Shown: positions 1-10,522, counted from the first letter of the stretch. The stretch is 34,275 bases of DNA from Gammaproteobacteria bacterium (GCA_016218405.1 JACREE010000072.1:1-34275); one strand, 5' to 3'. Translations and numbers: made by a program. The notes: generated by a model from the letters alone, not told the origin.

Positions 1-1
1 A

Positions 2-253
2 ATCACAAAAAATCGAGAAAAAATAATGTTACTTCTAGGAGAAGCCATCCAAAAACAAGAAGAGGCAAAATATCAGGAGCAGCAGGCACAAAGCGGGGCT
101 AATTCAAGCAAAGCAAAGCGAGTTCATGATGGCGATACATTTCCTCCTACTCAGCGCCACCATAACCATGTGTTTTTCTCTCAAAAAAGAGGCACAAAAC
201 GATCTTACGACAACACTCAAGCCACCGCTTCTTCATCTCATCCCAACCCATAA
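2..253 (+). CDS. C-terminal fragment of an unrecognised charged, low-complexity protein
   Basis: The reading frame is open to the left edge of the window. The first ATG, at 26, has no convincing Shine-Dalgarno sequence, so this is most likely the end of a longer gene; a short gene starting at 26 cannot be excluded. The visible tail has a Glu/Gln/Lys-rich helical stretch (QKQEEAKYQEQQAQ), then a polar, basic, Ser/His/Arg/Lys-rich end with no hydrophobic segment. I recognise no domain. Glu-rich tails followed by flexible polar ends occur in Dot/Icm effectors of Legionellales, but that is only a loose resemblance. The last 16 bases overlap the end of the convergent ATPase gene. Confidence 0.4.
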   Translation: MTKNREKIMLLLGEAIQKQEEAKYQEQQAQSGANSSKAKRVHDGDTFPPTQRHHNHVFFSQKRGTKRSYDNTQATASSSHPNP

Positions 254-1401
254 AGCTCTTCCAAACTAGTGATACCTTCGCGCACTTTTTCCAAACCCGC
301 TTCATATACACTCATTATTTTTTCTTCTTGTGCCCTGTTTGTCAGGGCAACAATATCCGCACCCAACAACATCAGTTGTCTCATGTTTTCTGAAATGGGC
401 ATTACTTGAAACACACCCACACGCCCTTTATAACCCCGATAACAATACTCACACTCTGACGCACGATACAATTTTAAATAATCTATTTCATGAGGCAAAA
501 ATCCCGCCTCCAGCAATATGGAACGCGGATATTCCACATACTGTTTGCAGTGAACACATAATTTTCTCACCAAACGTTGCGCTATCACCAACACCAAACT
601 ACTCATAATATTAAAAGGTGCAACACCCATATTTGCTAAACGCAACACCGCTTCTTGTGCACTGTTAGTATGCAATGTTGATAAAACCAAATGACCTGTT
701 TGCGCGGCTTTTACCGCTATTTCAGCTGTTTCTGCATCACGAATTTCACCCACCATCATGACATCCGGATCTTGTCGCAACAAGGCGCGCAAAATAGTTG
801 AAAAATCCAAACCTGTTTTTGAATTTACAGCCACTTGATTAATGCCTGACAAAGGGATTTCAACCGGATCTTCTACTGAGGAAATATTTTTTTCGCTTGA
901 GTTTAATTGACGAAGCGCCGTGTATAAAGTCACCGTCTTACCGCTACCTGTTGCGCCACACACTAAAATCAAACCTTGCAAAGAAGATAATGCCTGAAAA
1001 AATAATTGCCGCTGCTCAGCCAACATCCCCAATTCTTCCAACTTGGGTAAAGCACTCACCGTGCTTAACACACGGATCACAAGTTTTTCACCGTATAAAA
1101 GTGGGCAGGTGCTCACGCGAAAATCCACACTGCTGTCCTTGGACACCACAAATTTAAATCGTCCATCTTGCGGAATACGTCGCTCTGAAATATCTAAATT
1201 AGCCAGCACTTTAATACGAGAAATAATGTAGGGCATCTTCGTCAAAGCAGGCGACGCCACTTGACGCAATACCCCATCTTGACGATAACGAATACGGCAC
1301 GAAGATTCATGCGGTTCAAAATGAATATCTGACGCACCCTGCGCCACCGCATCACTTAAAATTTGATTAACATACTGAACAACTGCGTGACCTTCCATCA
1401 T
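238..1401 (-). CDS. GspE/PilB-type secretion or pilus ATPase, short form lacking the N-terminal domain
   Basis: Hexameric AAA-like ATPase of the type II secretion / type IV pilus assembly family, which drives pilin or pseudopilin polymerisation at the inner membrane. The 387 residues begin directly in the N2 domain (GASDIHFEP near residue 22). They then carry Walker A GATGSGKT (about 149-156), the Asp box and Walker B region RQDPDVMMVGEIRDAET, the His box, and a four-cysteine zinc site (CVHC ... CEYC). The usual family length is about 500-570, so roughly 170 N-terminal residues (the N1/MshEN region that contacts the membrane platform) are absent. It lies 11 bases after accC on the same strand, so it is probably cotranscribed with the acc genes. 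No other pilus gene is in the window. It could be a PilB, GspE or HofB-like protein; I cannot decide which. Confidence 0.85.
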   Translation of the reverse strand: MMEGHAVVQYVNQILSDAVAQGASDIHFEPHESSCRIRYRQDGVLRQVASPALTKMPYIISRIKVLANLDISERRIPQDGRFKFVVSKDSSVDFRVSTCPLLYGEKLVIRVLSTVSALPKLEELGMLAEQRQLFFQALSSLQGLILVCGATGSGKTVTLYTALRQLNSSEKNISSVEDPVEIPLSGINQVAVNSKTGLDFSTILRALLRQDPDVMMVGEIRDAETAEIAVKAAQTGHLVLSTLHTNSAQEAVLRLANMGVAPFNIMSSLVLVIAQRLVRKLCVHCKQYVEYPRSILLEAGFLPHEIDYLKLYRASECEYCYRGYKGRVGVFQVMPISENMRQLMLLGADIVALTNRAQEEKIMSVYEAGLEKVREGITSLEELYGLG

Positions 1402-1412
1402 CTTTATTTTTA

Positions 1413-2753
1413 TTATATCTCTAATTTTTTCTCTAAATAGTGAATATCCACGCCCCCTTTCAATACATCATCTTCTCGCATGAGTTTTTGATGCAAGGGC
1501 GCATTTGTTTTAATTTTTTCAATCACCAATTCATCCAAAGCTTGCCTCATGCGCGCAATAGCACTCGCACGATCTTCACCATACGTGATAATTTTAGCAA
1601 TCAATGAATCATAATAAGGCGGCACGTTATACCCCGTGTAAATATGTGAATCCACGCGTACACCCGGCCCACCTGGCGCATGATATAGGGTAATTTGCCC
1701 TGGGCAAGGCACAAAAGTATAAGGGTCTTCAGCATTAATGCGGCATTCAATAGCGTGCCCACGAATATGAATATCTTCTTGTTTGTAACGCAACGACTGA
1801 CCTGATGCAATTAATAACTGTTCTTCAACTAAGTCCATGCCTGTCACCCACTCTGTCACAGGGTGTTCAACCTGAATACGCGTATTCATTTCGATAAAAT
1901 AAAACATCCCCTCTTCATACAAAAACTCAAATGTTCCTGCACCTCGGTATTTCATGTTTTCGCATGCTTTGACACACAGCTCGCCTATTTCACAACGCTG
2001 CTCTTCACTGATCCCCACCGCAGGTGCTTCTTCTATAATTTTTTGATGACGACGTTGTATCGAACAATCACGTTCACCCAAATAAACCGCCCGCCCTTGT
2101 CCATCACCTAATACTTGCACCTCAATATGACGAGGATGTTCTAAAAATTTTTCCATATACACCGTGGCATTATTAAAAGCAGCCAAACTTTCACTGCGTG
2201 TCACTGATACTGCATTCACTAATGCAGCCTCCGTGTGCACCACACGCATACCACGACCTCCTCCTCCGCCTGCTGCTTTAATGATAACGGGGTAACCTAA
2301 CTGCCTAGCTAATCGAATTGTTTCTTTAGGATCATCGCCCAACGGCCCATCTGAACCGGGCACGGTAGGTACACCTGCTTGTTTCATTGCTTTGATGGCT
2401 GACACCTTATCCCCCATCAAACGAATTGTTTCTGCAGAAGGACCAATAAAAATAAAACCGCTGCTTTCCACACGTTCCGCAAAATCAGCATTTTCCGCTA
2501 AAAAACCGTAACCAGGGTGGATCGCTACCGCATCAGTGATTTCAGCCGCACTGATAATCGCAGGAATATTTAAATAACTTTCGGCTGCCAGCGGTTTACC
2601 AATACACACCGATTCATCTGCCAAACGCACATGCATCAAATCACGATCGGCTGTTGAATGAACTGCCACTGTCTTAATGCCTAATTTACGACAGGCTCTT
2701 AATATCCGCAGTGCAATTTCACCACGATTAGCAATGACTATTTTGTCTAACAT
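1413..2753 (-). CDS. accC: Biotin carboxylase subunit of acetyl-CoA carboxylase
   Basis: Carboxylates the biotin of BCCP using ATP and bicarbonate, the first half-reaction of malonyl-CoA synthesis for fatty acids. The 446-residue length is normal for the family. The N-terminal biotin carboxylase fold begins [18 protein letters not shown]. The glycine-rich ATP-grasp loop is [13 protein letters not shown] (about residues 160-172), and the active-site signature [16 protein letters not shown] is intact. The start codon follows the accB stop by two bases (TAA TT ATG), implying translational coupling. aroQ-accB-accC on one strand is a common proteobacterial arrangement. Confidence 0.97.
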   Translation of the reverse strand: MLDKIVIANRGEIALRILRACRKLGIKTVAVHSTADRDLMHVRLADESVCIGKPLAAESYLNIPAIISAAEITDAVAIHPGYGFLAENADFAERVESSGFIFIGPSAETIRLMGDKVSAIKAMKQAGVPTVPGSDGPLGDDPKETIRLARQLGYPVIIKAAGGGGGRGMRVVHTEAALVNAVSVTRSESLAAFNNATVYMEKFLEHPRHIEVQVLGDGQGRAVYLGERDCSIQRRHQKIIEEAPAVGISEEQRCEIGELCVKACENMKYRGAGTFEFLYEEGMFYFIEMNTRIQVEHPVTEWVTGMDLVEEQLLIASGQSLRYKQEDIHIRGHAIECRINAEDPYTFVPCPGQITLYHAPGGPGVRVDSHIYTGYNVPPYYDSLIAKIITYGEDRASAIARMRQALDELVIEKIKTNAPLHQKLMREDDVLKGGVDIHYLEKKLEI

Positions 2754-2755
2754 AA

Positions 2756-3196
2756 TTATTCGATCACAAATAAGGGTTGATTAAATTCAACAGGCTGACC
2801 ATTCTCTACCAAACGCGCCACCACAGTACCCTCTTTATCTGACTCAATTTGGTTTAACATTTTCATCGCTTCAATGATACACAACACATCCCCCACCTTT
2901 ACTTTTTTCCCCACTGTCACAAAAGGCGCTGCGTCAGGCGAAGGCGCAAGATACATGGTCCCCACCATGGGCGAATTGACTGTGTGCTTAGGTACATCCG
3001 GCATAACAACTTCCGCAGGTTTAGGTGCCACAACAGGCGCAGGTGGCGGCACACTTAAATTGGTGTAACTTGCTGCCGTTGGCACCATTCCATGACGACT
3101 AATGCGCACCGACTCTTCGCCTTCTTTAATTTCAATTTCTGCTACCCCTGTTTCATCCAATAACTCAATTAATTTTTTAACTTTACGAATATCCAT
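2756..3196 (-). CDS. accB: Biotin carboxyl carrier protein of acetyl-CoA carboxylase
   Basis: Carries the covalently bound biotin that shuttles CO2 between biotin carboxylase and the carboxyltransferase. The protein has 146 residues: an N-terminal helical region ([21 protein letters not shown]), a Pro/Ala/Val-rich linker (about 47-70), and a C-terminal biotinyl domain with the motif EAMKM, in which Lys112 is the biotin attachment site. It starts three bases after the aroQ stop with an AGAGG Shine-Dalgarno lying in the aroQ end, and runs directly into accC. Confidence 0.97.
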   Translation of the reverse strand: MDIRKVKKLIELLDETGVAEIEIKEGEESVRISRHGMVPTAASYTNLSVPPPAPVVAPKPAEVVMPDVPKHTVNSPMVGTMYLAPSPDAAPFVTVGKKVKVGDVLCIIEAMKMLNQIESDKEGTVVARLVENGQPVEFNQPLFVIE

Positions 3197-3199
3197 GCA

Positions 3200-3640
3200 T
3201 CATACCTCTAAGTAATGAAATGCGGCCTGTAATGCTAAATCATAGCCTACCGCCCCCAAGCCACTGATGACCCCTACTGCAATATCCCGAAAATAAGAAT
3301 GTTGTCGAAATGCTTCCCGCTTATAGATATTGGAAAGATGCACCTCAATAAAAGGTAACTGAATGGCCAACAAAGCATCCCGTAAAGCCACACTTGTATG
3401 GGTAAATGCAGCAGGATTAAAAATCAGAAAATGTGTGCCTCGCTCAGGCTGAGCATGCAAATAATGAATCAGTTCTACCTCAGCATTGCTCTGAAAAAAA
3501 TCAATATCAACCCCTTTTTGCACCGCACGCTGTGCCAAACTCCCATTTATATCATCCAAAGTTTGGGCACCATAAAGTGCAGGCTCACGCGTTCCCAGTA
3601 AATTCAAATTAGGGCCGTGCATAACAGCAATTTTAATCAT
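3200..3640 (-). CDS. aroQ: Type II 3-dehydroquinate dehydratase
   Basis: Dehydrates 3-dehydroquinate to 3-dehydroshikimate in the shikimate pathway; the family is a dodecameric cytosolic enzyme. The length (146 residues) and landmarks fit: N-terminal [13 protein letters not shown], the catalytic Tyr in ALYG (about 23), the substrate loop [17 protein letters not shown], and the catalytic His in [11 protein letters not shown] followed by RQHSY. The FNPAAF segment differs slightly from the more common NPGAY/F, a conservative change. It is the first gene of the minus-strand aroQ-accB-accC group. The promoter should lie in the 157-bp divergent gap shared with murC; I did not find a convincing -35/-10 pair there. 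Confidence 0.96.
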   Translation of the reverse strand: MIKIAVMHGPNLNLLGTREPALYGAQTLDDINGSLAQRAVQKGVDIDFFQSNAEVELIHYLHAQPERGTHFLIFNPAAFTHTSVALRDALLAIQLPFIEVHLSNIYKREAFRQHSYFRDIAVGVISGLGAVGYDLALQAAFHYLEV

Positions 3641-3797
3641 AATTTAATATTATCGGTAAGATCGATGAAAATCTGTGTTAAATCTAGCAAGATATCAACA
3701 AATGTCAACAAAATTGATATTTTATATCCCCACCCCAACCTTCACTTTCAATATTAATCATTATATCATCCTCCCATTTTTCTCCGGAGAGAGCTTC

Positions 3798-5219
3798 ATG
3801 AGCATTACCCTGCATCCCTACGCCCCCTCCATGCGTCGAATAAAAAAAATCCACTTCGTGGGCATAGGCGGCGCAGGCATGGGCGGAATTGCTGAAGTAT
3901 TACACAACCAGGGCTACCTTGTTTCTGGTTCTGATAACCAAGAAAACACCATGACTCGCCGCCTGCAAACCCTAGGCATCCAAATTTATCTTTCTCACCG
4001 CGCTGAACACATCCAAGAAGTGGATGTTGTGGTGCGCTCTAGCGCTGTTCCTCTTGAAAACCCCGAAATTGTAGCGGCCAACCAAGCACGCATCCCCGTC
4101 GTACCCCGCGCTCAAATGTTGGGTGAACTCATGCGCTTTCGTCAGGGTATTGCCGTTGCTGGCACACATGGAAAAACCACCACTACCAGTTTAACCACCA
4201 GCTTGCTCGCAGAAGGCGGCTTCGATCCCACCTTTGTGATCGGGGGTCTTTTAAATAGCACGGGCAGCAATGCACGCCTGGGCGCCAGTCCTTATCTGGT
4301 CGCCGAAGCCGATGAAAGCGACGCATCTTTTTTATACCTTCATCCACTTATGGCCATCGTCACCAATATCGACGCTGATCACATGAATACCTATGGCGGC
4401 GATTTTGAAAAACTCAAATCTACTTTTCTTGATTTCTTACACTTACTCCCTTTCTATGGTTTAGCGGTTCTGTGTTACGACGATCCCGTCATCAGAAGCA
4501 TCTTGCCTCACGTCTCTCGCCCCCTGCTCACCTACGGTTGTGATGAACGGGCTGACATACGAGCAAAAAACATCGAATTTCAAGGCTTTTCCACTCACTT
4601 TACTGTTGAAAGACCCCATGCGGCGGCACTAAAAGTACAACTCAACCTACCAGGCCAACATAATGTCCTCAATGCATTGGCGGCAATTGCCATCGCCACC
4701 GAAGTAGGCGTCACAGACGAGGCTATATTACGCTCACTCAAACAATTTAGCGGCGTCGGTCGACGCCTTCAGCGTTACGGTGAAATAGAATTTTCGCCAG
4801 GCAAGACAGCACTGCTGATTGATGACTACGGCCATCACCCTCGCGAAGTAGCGGCTACGCTACAAGCCATTCGTCATGCTTGGCCTTCACGCCGCATCGT
4901 GATGACCTACCAACCTCATCGTTACACACGCACACGCGACTTATTTGATGATTTTGCTCAAGTACTCTCCGACGTGGATCAATTACTGCTACTGGAAGTT
5001 TATTCGGCGGGAGAATCTTTGATTCCTGGCGCAGACAGTCGTTCACTCTGTCATGCCATTCAACATCGCAAACACACCCATCCTATTTTTGTTGAAGACA
5101 AAGCACAACTCCTGAGTACCTTACGCAGCGTTTTAAGAGAAAATGATATTTTGTTGATGCAAGGCGCAGGCAACATCGGCGCTATCGCTGCTTCACTTCC
5201 TCGCGTGCTACCATGCTAA
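3798..5219 (+). CDS. murC: UDP-N-acetylmuramate--L-alanine ligase
   Basis: ATP-dependent addition of L-Ala to UDP-MurNAc, the first peptide step of peptidoglycan precursor synthesis in the cytoplasm. The chosen start gives 473 residues. It is preceded by GGAGAGAG four bases upstream and begins shortly before the conserved [18 protein letters not shown]. The frame extends upstream by another 41 codons, but that stretch is hydrophobic and unlike MurC. Other landmarks are [12 protein letters not shown] (ATP loop), the EADESDASF region, [13 protein letters not shown], and the C-terminal ligase motifs [13 protein letters not shown] and YQPHRYTRT. It overlaps murB by 7 bases. The usual upstream neighbours murG and ftsW are absent; aroQ sits there instead, divergently. 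Confidence 0.97.
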   Translation: MSITLHPYAPSMRRIKKIHFVGIGGAGMGGIAEVLHNQGYLVSGSDNQENTMTRRLQTLGIQIYLSHRAEHIQEVDVVVRSSAVPLENPEIVAANQARIPVVPRAQMLGELMRFRQGIAVAGTHGKTTTTSLTTSLLAEGGFDPTFVIGGLLNSTGSNARLGASPYLVAEADESDASFLYLHPLMAIVTNIDADHMNTYGGDFEKLKSTFLDFLHLLPFYGLAVLCYDDPVIRSILPHVSRPLLTYGCDERADIRAKNIEFQGFSTHFTVERPHAAALKVQLNLPGQHNVLNALAAIAIATEVGVTDEAILRSLKQFSGVGRRLQRYGEIEFSPGKTALLIDDYGHHPREVAATLQAIRHAWPSRRIVMTYQPHRYTRTRDLFDDFAQVLSDVDQLLLLEVYSAGESLIPGADSRSLCHAIQHRKHTHPIFVEDKAQLLSTLRSVLRENDILLMQGAGNIGAIAASLPRVLPC

Positions 5220-6091
5220 GGGGCACGCGATTACCCCACGTTGAATTAGCCGGTTATACTTCTTTTCGTGTGGGCGGCCCTGCCAAACAACTCTATCAAC
5301 CTGCTGATCGCGCCGATCTCATTGAATTTTTACACACCTTAGCCCCTACCGAACCCCTACTTTGGATAGGTCTGGGCAGTAACTTACTGGTACCCGATAC
5401 AGGTTTTCCAGGAACCGTTATTTTCCTGCAAGGCTGCCTCACCCATTTAGAAAAAATAGATGACACCACTTTGCACGCCGAAGCCGGTGTCAGCTGCGGC
5501 ACTTTCGCACGCTTCAGCGCCAAACAACAGCTGACAGGCGGGGAATTTTTAGCAGGCATTCCAGGCACCCTCGGCGGCGCACTTAAAATGAATGCGGGCT
5601 GCCATGGCGCGGAAACGTGGGATCATGTCATCGCCGTTGAAACCATCAACCGACAAGGCATCATTCACACACGCACCCCTGATGAATTCAACATACACTA
5701 TCGCCACATTGATTCACCGCATGAAGAATGGTTTTTATCCGCTGATTTTCGTTTCTCTCCTGGCAACACCGCTGAAAGTTTAGAAAAGATCAAATCACTG
5801 CTCGCGCACCGTAAAGCCACACAACCCACCCACCTTCCTAATTGTGGCTCTGTTTTTCGCAACCCACCACACACACATGCAGCAAAACTCATCGAAGGAT
5901 GTGGCTTAAAAGGTTATCGCATTAATGATGCAGGGGTGTCAGAAAAACACGCCAACTTCATCATCAACCATGGACACGCCACCGCGACAGACATCACTCA
6001 ACTCATCCACTTAATTCAAGATAAAGTAAAAGAAAAATACGGTATTTCGCTTATTCCTGAGGTAGTCATACCCAATGAAACTCGCGTATAA
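5213..6091 (+). CDS. murB: UDP-N-acetylenolpyruvoylglucosamine reductase, type II
   Basis: FAD enzyme that reduces the enolpyruvyl ether to make UDP-MurNAc. The 292-residue length and sequence layout match the short type II form rather than the 342-residue E. coli type I. Landmarks are [10 protein letters not shown] near the N-terminus, the flavin loop [11 protein letters not shown]-like ([12 protein letters not shown]), [19 protein letters not shown], the catalytic Ser in NCGSVFRNP, and the C-terminal catalytic Glu in ISLIPEVVI. The ATG lies inside the last codons of murC, so translation is coupled. Forty-five bases separate it from ddl. Confidence 0.96.
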   Translation: MLRGTRLPHVELAGYTSFRVGGPAKQLYQPADRADLIEFLHTLAPTEPLLWIGLGSNLLVPDTGFPGTVIFLQGCLTHLEKIDDTTLHAEAGVSCGTFARFSAKQQLTGGEFLAGIPGTLGGALKMNAGCHGAETWDHVIAVETINRQGIIHTRTPDEFNIHYRHIDSPHEEWFLSADFRFSPGNTAESLEKIKSLLAHRKATQPTHLPNCGSVFRNPPHTHAAKLIEGCGLKGYRINDAGVSEKHANFIINHGHATATDITQLIHLIQDKVKEKYGISLIPEVVIPNETRV

Positions 6092-6136
6092 TCCTCGCTT
6101 CGTTCGCCACACTCACTGCCACAAGGACACCTCAAC

Positions 6137-7240
6137 ATGAAAAAATTACGCATCGGCGTTATATTTGGCGGCCGCTCAGGTGAACACGAAATTTCTTTAC
6201 TCTCCGCCAAAGAAGTCATTGCAGCCATGGATCCCAACAAATATGAGGTGATCCCCATTGGGATCAGTAAACGAGGCGAATGGTTACTCACTTCACCTGA
6301 GAATTTACATTCATTAAATCAAACTCACGCGCTTGTTTCTTTGTTGCCCGACCCTTCTCATCAAGCTTTACTTCCTGTTTCAGGCACTTCTATCCAATGT
6401 GCCCATGACACCCATCAGCTCGATGTTATTTTTCCGCTCATTCACGGCACCTACGGCGAAGATGGTTGCATTCAAGGCTTACTGGAATTAGCCAACCTAC
6501 CGTATGTTGGCGCAGGCGTTCTAGGATCGGCGCTAGGGATGGATAAGGTTTTAATGAAAACCGTCTTTAAACAAGCGGGTTTACCTATCACCGATTTTCA
6601 ATGGACCACACGTAAACAATGGCAACGCGATCCCATTGGCGTACAAAAAAATATCGAGACCAATCTCAACTACCCCGTTTTTGTTAAACCCGCCAATCTA
6701 GGCTCCAGTGTAGGCATCAGCAAAGTAAAATCGGCGGCCACGCTACCTGCTGCGATGAATTTGGCTGCAAAATATGATCGAAAAATAATCATCGAAGCCG
6801 CTGTACCGCATGCAAGAGACATTGAAATTTCCGTATTGGGTAATGCCGAACCACGTGTTTCCGTGCCAGGCGAAATTATTTCTTGCCGTGAATTCTATGA
6901 TTACACCGCAAAATACCTTGAAGAAAGTCAATTGCAAATCCCAGCAAATTTACCTACAGCACTTGTCGAACAAATAGGTAACATGGCAAAAACTGCTTTT
7001 TGTGTCATTGGTTGTGAAGGTTTGGCGCGTATTGATTTTCTTATTAACGCAAAAACATCTGATGTTTTTGTTTCAGAAATAAACACACTGCCTGGCTTCA
7101 CACGGGTCAGTATGTATCCAAAAATGTGGGAACAAACCGGCCTATCTTATGCCGCACTCATTGATACCCTCATTCAACTTGCCCTCGAACGCCATCAAGA
7201 GATCCAAGAAAACGTCACTTCCTTTGAAATTCCTGCCTAA
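6137..7240 (+). CDS. ddl: D-alanine--D-alanine ligase (long form)
   Basis: ATP-grasp ligase that makes the D-Ala-D-Ala terminus of the peptidoglycan stem. The N-terminal signature IGVIFGGRSGEHEISLLSAKEV, FVKPANLGSSVGISKV (ATP loop) and EINTLPGFTRVSMYPKMW (Mg and substrate loop) are present. At 367 residues it is the DdlA-like long form, although it occupies the division-cluster position that is held by the 306-residue DdlB in E. coli. The start is preceded by AAGGA (in cacaaggacacctcaac). Confidence 0.95.
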   Translation: MKKLRIGVIFGGRSGEHEISLLSAKEVIAAMDPNKYEVIPIGISKRGEWLLTSPENLHSLNQTHALVSLLPDPSHQALLPVSGTSIQCAHDTHQLDVIFPLIHGTYGEDGCIQGLLELANLPYVGAGVLGSALGMDKVLMKTVFKQAGLPITDFQWTTRKQWQRDPIGVQKNIETNLNYPVFVKPANLGSSVGISKVKSAATLPAAMNLAAKYDRKIIIEAAVPHARDIEISVLGNAEPRVSVPGEIISCREFYDYTAKYLEESQLQIPANLPTALVEQIGNMAKTAFCVIGCEGLARIDFLINAKTSDVFVSEINTLPGFTRVSMYPKMWEQTGLSYAALIDTLIQLALERHQEIQENVTSFEIPA

Positions 7241-7338
7241 AAAACAGGCATTCTTGAACGTAAGCTCGACATAATCACACTGGTATTTTCACCTAAAATT
7301 CACTATGATCGGGCATCATTTTCATTTGTGCGAAAAAC

Positions 7339-8097
7339 ATGAAAAAACGAAAAAAAAAACGCACGCAAGCCGTACGCCTCGTTGACAAGCAAAATCGCCG
7401 AAAACAACAGCGTCGCGGTTGGCTTAAGTTTTTTTTCTTATTTCTCATCTGTTTTTCTTTTTTTGCAGTTTGGTTGAAATTGCATGACCCCCACTTATTA
7501 CCCATCAAAGTGGTCACGCTAGAGGGAGACTATCCACACCTGGATCCCAAGGTCTTGCAACGTACCATTGACCCTTTCACAAGGAGCAACTTTTTCACGG
7601 TGGATTTAGTGGGATTGCGCGAACGTTTATTGCAATTTCCATGGTTACAGTCTGTTTCAATTTCCAGAGAATGGCCCAATCGCCTGCATATCCAACTCAA
7701 GGAACAACAGCCTATTGCCATTTGGAATGACAGTGCACTCTTAAACAATGAAGGTCACCTGTTTAACGCTTCTAAAAATAAATTAACAACGGCGCTGCCT
7801 CATTTACGTGGACCGACAGGAGAGCAACACCGAGTTTGGCAAACTTACTTTCGCTTTAGTAAGGCGCTGGGCCCTTCGCAGTTGAGTATCACACAACTCG
7901 AACTCACCTCAGCACAAACGTGGTCATTAAAATTAAATAATGGTCTACGCTTAGTAGTAGGAGAAGATGGGGCTGAAGAAAAATTACGACGTTTCACTCA
8001 TGTGTATGCAACACTTTTACAAACACAGACCCCGATTGACTATATTGATTTACGATACGACCACGGAATGGCTGTTAGATACAACAAAATAAATTAG
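7339..8097 (+). CDS. ftsQ: Cell division protein FtsQ
   Basis: Bitopic divisome protein that recruits FtsB/FtsL at the septum. Features seen: a very basic cytoplasmic N-terminus (MKKRKKKR and RRKQQRRGW), one membrane span at about residues 31-48 (FFFLFLICFSFFAVWL), a periplasmic POTRA domain starting at KVVTLEGDYPHLDPKVL, and the beta domain with FPWLQSVSISREWPNRLHI, a stretch well conserved in FtsQ. The protein has 252 residues, close to the family length. It lies nine bases before ftsA. The 98-base gap to ddl may hold a local promoter (TATGAT at 7304-7309), but I see no good -35. Confidence 0.93.
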   Translation: MKKRKKKRTQAVRLVDKQNRRKQQRRGWLKFFFLFLICFSFFAVWLKLHDPHLLPIKVVTLEGDYPHLDPKVLQRTIDPFTRSNFFTVDLVGLRERLLQFPWLQSVSISREWPNRLHIQLKEQQPIAIWNDSALLNNEGHLFNASKNKLTTALPHLRGPTGEQHRVWQTYFRFSKALGPSQLSITQLELTSAQTWSLKLNNGLRLVVGEDGAEEKLRRFTHVYATLLQTQTPIDYIDLRYDHGMAVRYNKIN

Positions 8098-8105
8098 GAG
8101 AGGAC

Positions 8106-9332
8106 ATGGCTAAGAAAAAGCTCGGCAAAAATTTAATTGTGGGATTGGATGTGGGTACCTCCAAAATTGTTACCCTCGTGGGTGAATTGGACTCCAACAA
8201 CCAAATCGAAGTCATTGGCATTGGTTCACACCCTTCTAAAGGTTTAAAGCGCGGCGTTGTCGTCAACATAGACGCGACAGTCAATGCCATCCAACACGCT
8301 GTGGAAGAAGCCGAACTCATGGCAGGTTGTCAAATTCATTCTGCCTTTACCGGTATTGCGGGGGGGCATATTCGCAGCCTCAACTCTCATGGTATTGTGG
8401 CCATTCGCGAACAAGAAGTTGACTCCGGTGATGTCACACGTGTGTTAGAAGCAGCCAGCGCCGTCCCCATTTCTACCGATCAAAAAATCCTCCATATTTT
8501 GCCGCAAGAATTTATCATCGATAACCAACCCGGTATTAAAGAGCCCATTGGCATGTCTGGTGTACGTCTAGAGGCTAAGGTACACATGGTCACGGGCGCC
8601 GTTAGCGCCGCACAAAATATCATCAAGTGTGTGCAACGCTGCGGCCTAGAGATCGCAGGCATCATTCTCGAACCCCTTGCCTCCAGTCATGCCGTGCTCA
8701 ACGAAGATGAAAAAGAATCAGGCGTTTGTCTGATTGATATCGGTGGCGGCACCACTGACATTGCTATTTTTACACATGGCGCCATTCGCCACACCGCGGT
8801 TATCCCTATTGCGGGCGATCAAGTCACCAGTGACATCGCCATTGCATTACAGACACCCAGCCAATACGCAGAAGAGTTAAAATTAAAACAGGGCTGTGCC
8901 TTAGCCAGCCTGATTGATGAAAGTGACAGTATTGAAATTCCCAGCTTAGGTGATAGACCACGACGACGTATCCCTCGTAAAATGCTCGCAGAAGTGATTG
9001 AATCCCGTTACGAAGAGCTACTTACCCTGATTCACAACGAAATTCATCGAAGTGGCTATGAAAATCATATTCCTGCAGGTATTGTTATCACTGGTGGCGC
9101 CACCAAAATCAATGGCTTACTCGAGCTGGCGGATCGTATCCTCAAAGTTCCTGTGCGCTTGGGGACCCCACAGTACATTGCAGGGTTAAATGATGTCATT
9201 AATAATCCGGTCTATGCGACCAGCGCAGGCCTACTTTTAATGGGCAGCCAGCAACACTATCAACCCGTCACCCGCTCAGGAGAAAAAAATGCTTGGAGCC
9301 GTATGCGTGACTGGTTTAAAGGCAACTTTTGA
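8106..9332 (+). CDS. ftsA: Cell division protein FtsA
   Basis: Actin-like ATPase that tethers FtsZ filaments to the inner membrane. Landmarks are [16 protein letters not shown] (phosphate 1 loop), the inserted 1C domain between about residues 80 and 160, [15 protein letters not shown] (phosphate 2), and [14 protein letters not shown] (adenosine loop). The C-terminus ends in the amphipathic membrane-targeting helix [12 protein letters not shown]. The protein has 408 residues, a normal length. An AGGAG precedes the ATG, and the TGA stop lies within the ftsZ ribosome-binding region. Confidence 0.97.
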   Translation: MAKKKLGKNLIVGLDVGTSKIVTLVGELDSNNQIEVIGIGSHPSKGLKRGVVVNIDATVNAIQHAVEEAELMAGCQIHSAFTGIAGGHIRSLNSHGIVAIREQEVDSGDVTRVLEAASAVPISTDQKILHILPQEFIIDNQPGIKEPIGMSGVRLEAKVHMVTGAVSAAQNIIKCVQRCGLEIAGIILEPLASSHAVLNEDEKESGVCLIDIGGGTTDIAIFTHGAIRHTAVIPIAGDQVTSDIAIALQTPSQYAEELKLKQGCALASLIDESDSIEIPSLGDRPRRRIPRKMLAEVIESRYEELLTLIHNEIHRSGYENHIPAGIVITGGATKINGLLELADRILKVPVRLGTPQYIAGLNDVINNPVYATSAGLLLMGSQQHYQPVTRSGEKNAWSRMRDWFKGNF

Positions 9333-9343
9333 GGAGAACGACC

Positions 9344-10522
9344 ATGGCCGAAAGAAAGGATGAACTCAGTCAGAATGCAGTTATAAAAGTAATCGGGGTC
9401 GGTGGTGGTGGCGGTAATGCCCTAGAACATATGATCAGTGAAGGTATACGCGTCAAAACCGTCTGCGCCAATACAGATGCACAAGTGCTCAAACGCTCTA
9501 ATGCCGACGTCATCCTCCAGCTAGGTGAAGAAATTACCAAAGGTTTGGGTGCAGGTGCTAACCCCGAAGTAGGCAAGCAAGCCGCCTTAGCTGACCGTGA
9601 ACGTATTCAAGAAATCCTTCATGGCGCAGACATGGTCTTCATTACGGCAGGAATGGGCGGAGGCACAGGCACAGGTGCCGCACCTGTTATTGCCGAAATT
9701 GCCAAACAAATGAATATCTTAACCGTGGCAGTAGTCACCCGACCCTTCATCTTCGAAGGCAAGAAACGTATGCTCGTTGCCGAGGAAGGGATTCGCACCC
9801 TGGCCCAATACGTCGACTCCCTGATCACCATTCCTAACAATAAACTATTGAGTGTTTTAGGAAAAAATATTACTCTATTGAACGCTTTTAAAGCAGCCAA
9901 CAATGTTTTATTGGGTGCCGTACAAGGTATTGCTGACCTTATTACGCGTCCTGGCCTCATTAATGTGGACTTTGCTGACGTACGTACCGTCATGTCTGAG
10001 ATGGGTATTGCCATGATGGGCACAGGTGTTGCCTCGGGTGAAAACAGGGCAAAAGCCGCCGCTGAAGCTGCTATTGCTAGTCCCCTGCTAGAGGATGTCA
10101 ACCTCGCGGGCGCACGCGGTGTACTTGTCAATATTACAGCCGGATTAGATATGTCTATTGGTGAATTCGAGGCAGTGGGCGACACCATTAAAGGCTTTGT
10201 TACCTCCGAATCTGCTACGGTGGTGGTGGGTACCGTCATCGACCCTGAAATCAGCGATGAAATGCGAGTCACCATTGTGGCAACAGGTCTGAGCCAAGCC
10301 CCGGGTGAACAAACAGTTCCTTCGGCAGTCAAAGTACGCGATGACACAGCAATCGATAACCGCAGCAGTTATCAACAATTAGAGCAACCTGCTTTTATGC
10401 GAAAACATAAATTAACTCAGGCCGCACCCCGAACATCAACACCGGTGGCCACGCCAGAAACAAACCATGACGTGGATTATCTTGATATACCCACCTTTTT
10501 ACGCCGTCAGGAAGAAGTTTAA
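9344..10522 (+). CDS. ftsZ: Cell division GTPase FtsZ
   Basis: Tubulin homologue that polymerises into the Z ring. I chose ATG 9344 because GAGGAGA sits six bases upstream; an in-frame TTG at 9329 would add five residues and bury that site. The protein has 392 residues. It contains the tubulin signature [12 protein letters not shown], the T7 synergy loop [11 protein letters not shown], and a variable linker from about residue 320. The C-terminal peptide [14 protein letters not shown] is the FtsA/ZipA contact. The stop overlaps the lpxC start by one base (TAATG). Confidence 0.98.
   Translation: MAERKDELSQNAVIKVIGVGGGGGNALEHMISEGIRVKTVCANTDAQVLKRSNADVILQLGEEITKGLGAGANPEVGKQAALADRERIQEILHGADMVFITAGMGGGTGTGAAPVIAEIAKQMNILTVAVVTRPFIFEGKKRMLVAEEGIRTLAQYVDSLITIPNNKLLSVLGKNITLLNAFKAANNVLLGAVQGIADLITRPGLINVDFADVRTVMSEMGIAMMGTGVASGENRAKAAAEAAIASPLLEDVNLAGARGVLVNITAGLDMSIGEFEAVGDTIKGFVTSESATVVVGTVIDPEISDEMRVTIVATGLSQAPGEQTVPSAVKVRDDTAIDNRSSYQQLEQPAFMRKHKLTQAAPRTSTPVATPETNHDVDYLDIPTFLRRQEEV

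Noticed and set aside
3675-3797. N-terminal extension of MurC
   Set aside because: The added hydrophobic residues are not in the family, and a proper Shine-Dalgarno stands before ATG 3798.
7225-7255. Weak hairpin after ddl (TGCCT...AGGCA) as a terminator
   Set aside because: A five-pair stem with a seven-base loop and no T-run is too weak to call.
9619-10347. 242-codon open frame antisense to ftsZ
   Set aside because: It lies wholly inside ftsZ, is rich in Ser/Thr/Pro as expected for a shadow of a Gly/Ala/Val-rich gene, and has no start signal.
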